A DNA stretch of 64,000 bases, taken from NCBI RefSeq assembly GCF_012273895.1, contig NC_052121.1, positions 4,992,943-5,056,942 on the forward strand, written 5' to 3'. Under the pieces are notes generated by a model. The model saw only the letters and a program-made list of their open reading frames with translations, had not been told where the DNA came from and ran no database searches. Of the stretch, positions 60,801-64,000 are shown one piece after another (position 1 is the stretch's first letter; each line of letters begins with the position of its first letter). The DNA is from Zerene cesonia. Lineage: Eukaryota; Arthropoda; Insecta; Lepidoptera; Pieridae. A program made the translations under genes and the position numbers.

Positions 60801-63800
60801 CAGAACAATTGCAAGCATATCGTTGGGAGAAAGAAATAGATGAACGCAATCGGCCCTATACGGATGAAGAACTCGATGCCATGTTCCCACCTGGGTACAA
60901 GGTTTTGCCACCTCCAGCCGGTAAGTACATATCTATTCGGGGTTAGCTTGTCTTAGTTTGAGTTTTTTAAGTATCAAACTCTTTACAACAGTCGAGTAAT
61001 TAATGCAAAATTTAGTTTCAGGGTACATGTAAAAGCCATCGAACGTCACATGGATACACATACATGGTGTTCATAACTTACATGTGCTTTCGAATTCGAA
61101 CTTGCAAATCGATATTAAATAAGAAATTTTTCTTTCAGATGAATGATGACAAAAAGTGTAGTGCCGTCGGAAACGCTACGCGTTGCGCTTTAAAAAATAC
61201 TGTCGCTGTACAGCGTAATCTATCGATGCGTATCGTTTCCGCGGCGTTTGTTCTGACGTGTTGAATTGTTGCCCAGGTTATGTCCCGATACGGACGCCGG
61301 CTCGTAAGCTGACCGCAACGCCTACCCCATTGGCTGGTACCCCAATCGGCTTTTTCATGCAGACGGAGGAAGTGGGGGGCTCCGCGGCGGCGGCGGCGCG
61401 GCTGCTGGACCCGCAGCCCAAGGGCTCCCAGCAGCTGCCCTTTATGAAGCCCGAAGACGCGCAGTACTTCGACAAGCTGCTCATTGACGTCGATGAGGAC
61501 ACGCTCTCGCCCGAGGAGCTTAAGGAACGGAAGATCATGAAGCTTCTGCTCAAGATAAAAGTTAGTGCCTGTTGTTAATCCGTCTTGCTTATAAATTTTA
61601 GGTTTTTTTGTCATAGTCAGCGATGGAGCTGATGGGTCGCCTGATGGTGAGCGCTACCACCGCCCATGAACATTTGGAGAGGCGTAAGGTCGATTACAGA
61701 CCTTACGCCTATACAAATGGATTGCCGACTTCAAGCTGGAAATTAAGAAAGGATTGACGAAAGGAAAGGACTGGGAAGGGTAAGGGTAAGGGTAAGGAAA
61801 AGGATATGGGCCTCCGGCTCCCTCACTCACCGAACGAAACACGGCAGTATGCTATTTCACGCCGGTTTTCTGTTTGTTAAGTGGAAAAACATATACTATA
61901 AAATAATATGTGTTCAAAAAAAGATATCAAACTATTCAGGTTCTGTGAAATGTGGTGTAAAAAACCTTAGCCGGTCAACTCGACCTCGGCTTTCATTCAC
62001 TAACAAAATATTTTATATCCAAAGATTGGAAAAGACTTGCCCTATCAAATTAATAGTAAACAATTTTTTTTGAAGGTTATCCCTGGCACATTAAATTTTT
62101 AAATTGGTTATATGCAATATGGCCGTAATGTATTGACAGGACTCTTCTTATAAATGTTGCGTTTGATGGAAGCCTGCTAACTGGACCCTTGACTAGAATT
62201 GATGTAGATTTTTGATTTCCATGAGAGTTTGTACTGTATAATTAATTATTTATTTATTACACGTTGTATTGGTATACAAATAGATACTTAAAATTAAAAA
62301 AGATAATCTAGATCAGCTCAGAAGGCTACCTTATCGCTAAAATATGTCTATTTGTCCTCGGTACCATTAAGTACCTGTAAGTACCATTAAGCGTATTTGA
62401 AAATGTATACCAAAAAAACACTGTTCCTTAAAAGTTATCGAAGTCTTATCTGATTTAAAATTTTAATTCAATTTTATTAAAGAAATAAAACAACCATATC
62501 GTCTAGTTGTCACATTTCACTGGTACATTAATAAATATATATGATATTATTATGATAAATATATAATAATATCTTATCATTTTCCAATGCGCCTTTTTCT
62601 AAAAACACGATTATGCTACGTCATAAATCCTTTTTAAGTAATAAAGTTTTTTTTATTATGATTTTTAATTACAGAACGGAACCCCTCCCATGTGCAAGGC
62701 GGCACTTCGACAAATTACAGACAAAGCTCGTGATTTTGGCGCAGGTCCACTTTTTAACCAAATTCTCCCACTTCTAATGAGTCCCACGCTTGAAGATCAA
62801 GAGCGACATTTGCTCGTAAAAGTCATTGATCGCATTCTTTATAAGTTGGATGACTTAGTGAGACCTTATGTACACAAAGTAAGTTTTATCTAATATTACT
62901 TTTTGTTTTTTTTTTTATATTCATTATTTTTGGAAAGTATATTAATTTTTATATTACAGATTTTGGTGGTTATAGAACCGCTTTTGATTGATGAAGACTA
63001 CTATGCTCGAGTGGAAGGACGTGAAATTATATCGAACTTAGCAAAAGCCGCTGGGCTTGCTACTATGATTTCTACAATGAGACCTGATATTGACAATATT
63101 GACGAATACGTAAGAAATACGACAGCTAGGGCGTTTGCCGTTGTCGCATCTGCTCTGGGTAAATATTATACTATAATAATTAAATTAGAACTTATTATAA
63201 TTATGCATTGTGTTTATTCTATTATACTACATCTTATAATAGTTTTTTGTGTCCTTCTTATTCATTATATAAAATTTGTTTCATCACTAGGTATCCCATC
63301 ACTCCTGCCCTTCTTGAAGGCTGTGTGTAGGTCAAAGAAGTCTTGGCAAGCTAGACACACAGGAATAAAGATTGTACAACAAATTGCTATTCTCATGGGC
63401 TGTGCCATTTTACCACATCTCAAGTCACTTGTGGAGATTATTGAACATGGTTTGTAGTTATTTTTTTTATAATTGTGTGTATAATTTATATAAAACATTG
63501 TTGAAAAGATATAATATGCCTATTTGTTATTGTCTCTGTATTATAGGTTTAGTAGATGAACAACAGAAAGTAAGAACAATCACAGCTCTCGCAAGTGCAG
63601 CGTTAGCCGAAGCAGCGACGCCGTACGGTATTGAATCCTTCGATTCTGTACTCAAACCCCTATGGAAGGGTATCAGGACACATCGTGGTAAAGGTCTGGC
63701 TGCGTTTTTGAAGGCCATTGGTTACCTCATCCCGCTCATGGACGCTGAATACGCGAACTATTATACTCGAGAAGTAATGCTTATCCTCATTCGTGAGTTC

Positions 63801-64000
63801 CAGTCGCCTGATGAGGAAATGAAAAAAATTGTATTAAAGGTGTGTATAGTATAAATCTGTTTTGAGTCTTCACACCTTCAAAGGCTTTGCCTTTTAAAGC
63901 ATATCCAAGAATGATAACTCAATTCTGTTATGATTACAGGTCGTAAAACAATGTTGCGGTACAGATGGTGTGGAACCACAATATATTATGGATGAAATAC
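57850..64000 (+). CDS. SF3B1: SF3B1, U2 snRNP splicing factor 3B subunit 1 (3' end outside window)
   Basis: The scaffold of the SF3b complex, which holds the branch-point helix in the U2 snRNP. Exons: 57850-57877, 58150-58418, 58590-58716, 58802-58881, 59162-59356, 59636-59828, 60382-60632, 60731-60920, 61277-61560, 62675-62878, 62960-63158, 63291-63449, 63547-63839, 63940 onward past the window end; all are GT-AG and in frame. 844 codons are visible of roughly 1,300 expected. The N-terminal region has many Thr-Pro motifs (CDK-type sites) and U2AF-ligand-like motifs with Arg-x-Arg-Trp (GRWDQ, RNRWDET, RSRWDET). After GYVPIRTPARKLTATPTP the HEAT-repeat part begins, nearly identical to human. 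Residues corresponding to human mutation hotspots are unchanged (YVRNTTAR, ARHTGIK, EQQKVRT; the last Lys is residue 734 here). Exon 59636-59828 is extremely GC-rich. Confidence 0.97.
60535..60615 (+). repeat. short tandem coding repeat, His-Ala-Thr-Pro units
   Basis: Within the SF3B1 exon at 60,382, near-identical 15-nt units (CATGCTACGCC type) encode PSHATPSHATPSHATPAHATP. The units differ by silent or single changes. Human SF3B1 has no such run at the same place, so it looks like a local expansion of the Thr-Pro-rich linker. Confidence 0.7.
61561..62674 (+). other. SF3B1 intron carrying a family A element
   Basis: A 1.1-kb intron. A forward family A element occupies about 61,617-61,880; the rest is AT-rich with no gene. 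Confidence 0.7.
61617..61880 (+). mobile_element. short interspersed element, family A (best-preserved copy)
   Basis: Contains GGTCGCCTGATGGTGAGCGC, ACCGCCCATGAACATTTGG, a 12-bp perfect inverted repeat (61,680-61,691 and 61,699-61,710, AGGCGTAAGGTC with a 7-nt loop), a tandem GGGTAA tract, GGCCTCCGGCTCCCTCACTC, GAACGAAACACGGCAG and the end TTTCACGCCGGTTTTCTG. Confidence 0.7.

Noticed and set aside
1..64000. CRISPR array, bacterial operon, phage or plasmid features
   Set aside because: The window is clearly nuclear insect DNA with introns; no regularly spaced repeat arrays are present.

Overview
This window is AT-rich, intron-bearing eukaryotic DNA that looks like an insect, most probably a butterfly or moth (Lepidoptera). 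The evidence is the short GT-AG introns, insect-like versions of conserved nuclear genes, and many copies of short non-autonomous transposons of the kind common in Lepidoptera (ends reading ACTAGCT, 'CCGCGGGGCGCAGCTAGT' or AAACAAACAAAC). I cannot name the species.

Layout. Positions 1-15,200 hold no gene I can recognise: AT-rich sequence with transposon relics and a series of isolated GC-rich islands, two of which carry strong G-quadruplex motifs. A CpG-rich island at 15,240-15,639 ends in a consensus splice donor and is the best candidate first exon of the next gene. Seven protein genes follow. (1) A TOX4-like HMG-box gene (+, coding 20,446-27,171, 13 coding exons). (2) RER1 (+, 30,941-34,324, 5 exons). 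(3) An intronless calcineurin A (+, 38,987-40,474). (4, 5) A KEOPS subunit Pcc1/LAGE3 (-, 46,237-45,558) followed after only 12 nt by PIG-P (-, 45,545-45,066) on what looks like one transcript. (6) Vigilin, a multi-KH RNA-binding protein (-, 55,410-49,373, 15 coding exons). (7) The 5' two-thirds of SF3B1 (+, 57,850 to the window end, continuing beyond it).

The genes are broadly expressed cell-maintenance genes and form no obvious pathway: chromatin/transcription (TOX), ER retrieval (RER1), Ca2+ signalling (calcineurin), tRNA t6A modification (Pcc1), GPI-anchor synthesis (PIG-P), mRNA/tRNA binding (vigilin) and splicing (SF3B1). Calcineurin A and PIG-P are tail to tail. Vigilin and SF3B1 are head to head and may share a promoter of a few hundred bases.

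The points most worth following are the probable dicistronic Pcc1/PIG-P unit with both reading frames in phase, a vigilin KH domain that has lost its GxxG loop, the intronless calcineurin gene, a start-codon/donor module resembling a first exon inside a TOX intron, and the non-coding G-quadruplex islands. All exon borders were read by eye from splice consensus, frame continuity and family similarity; no alignment was run.
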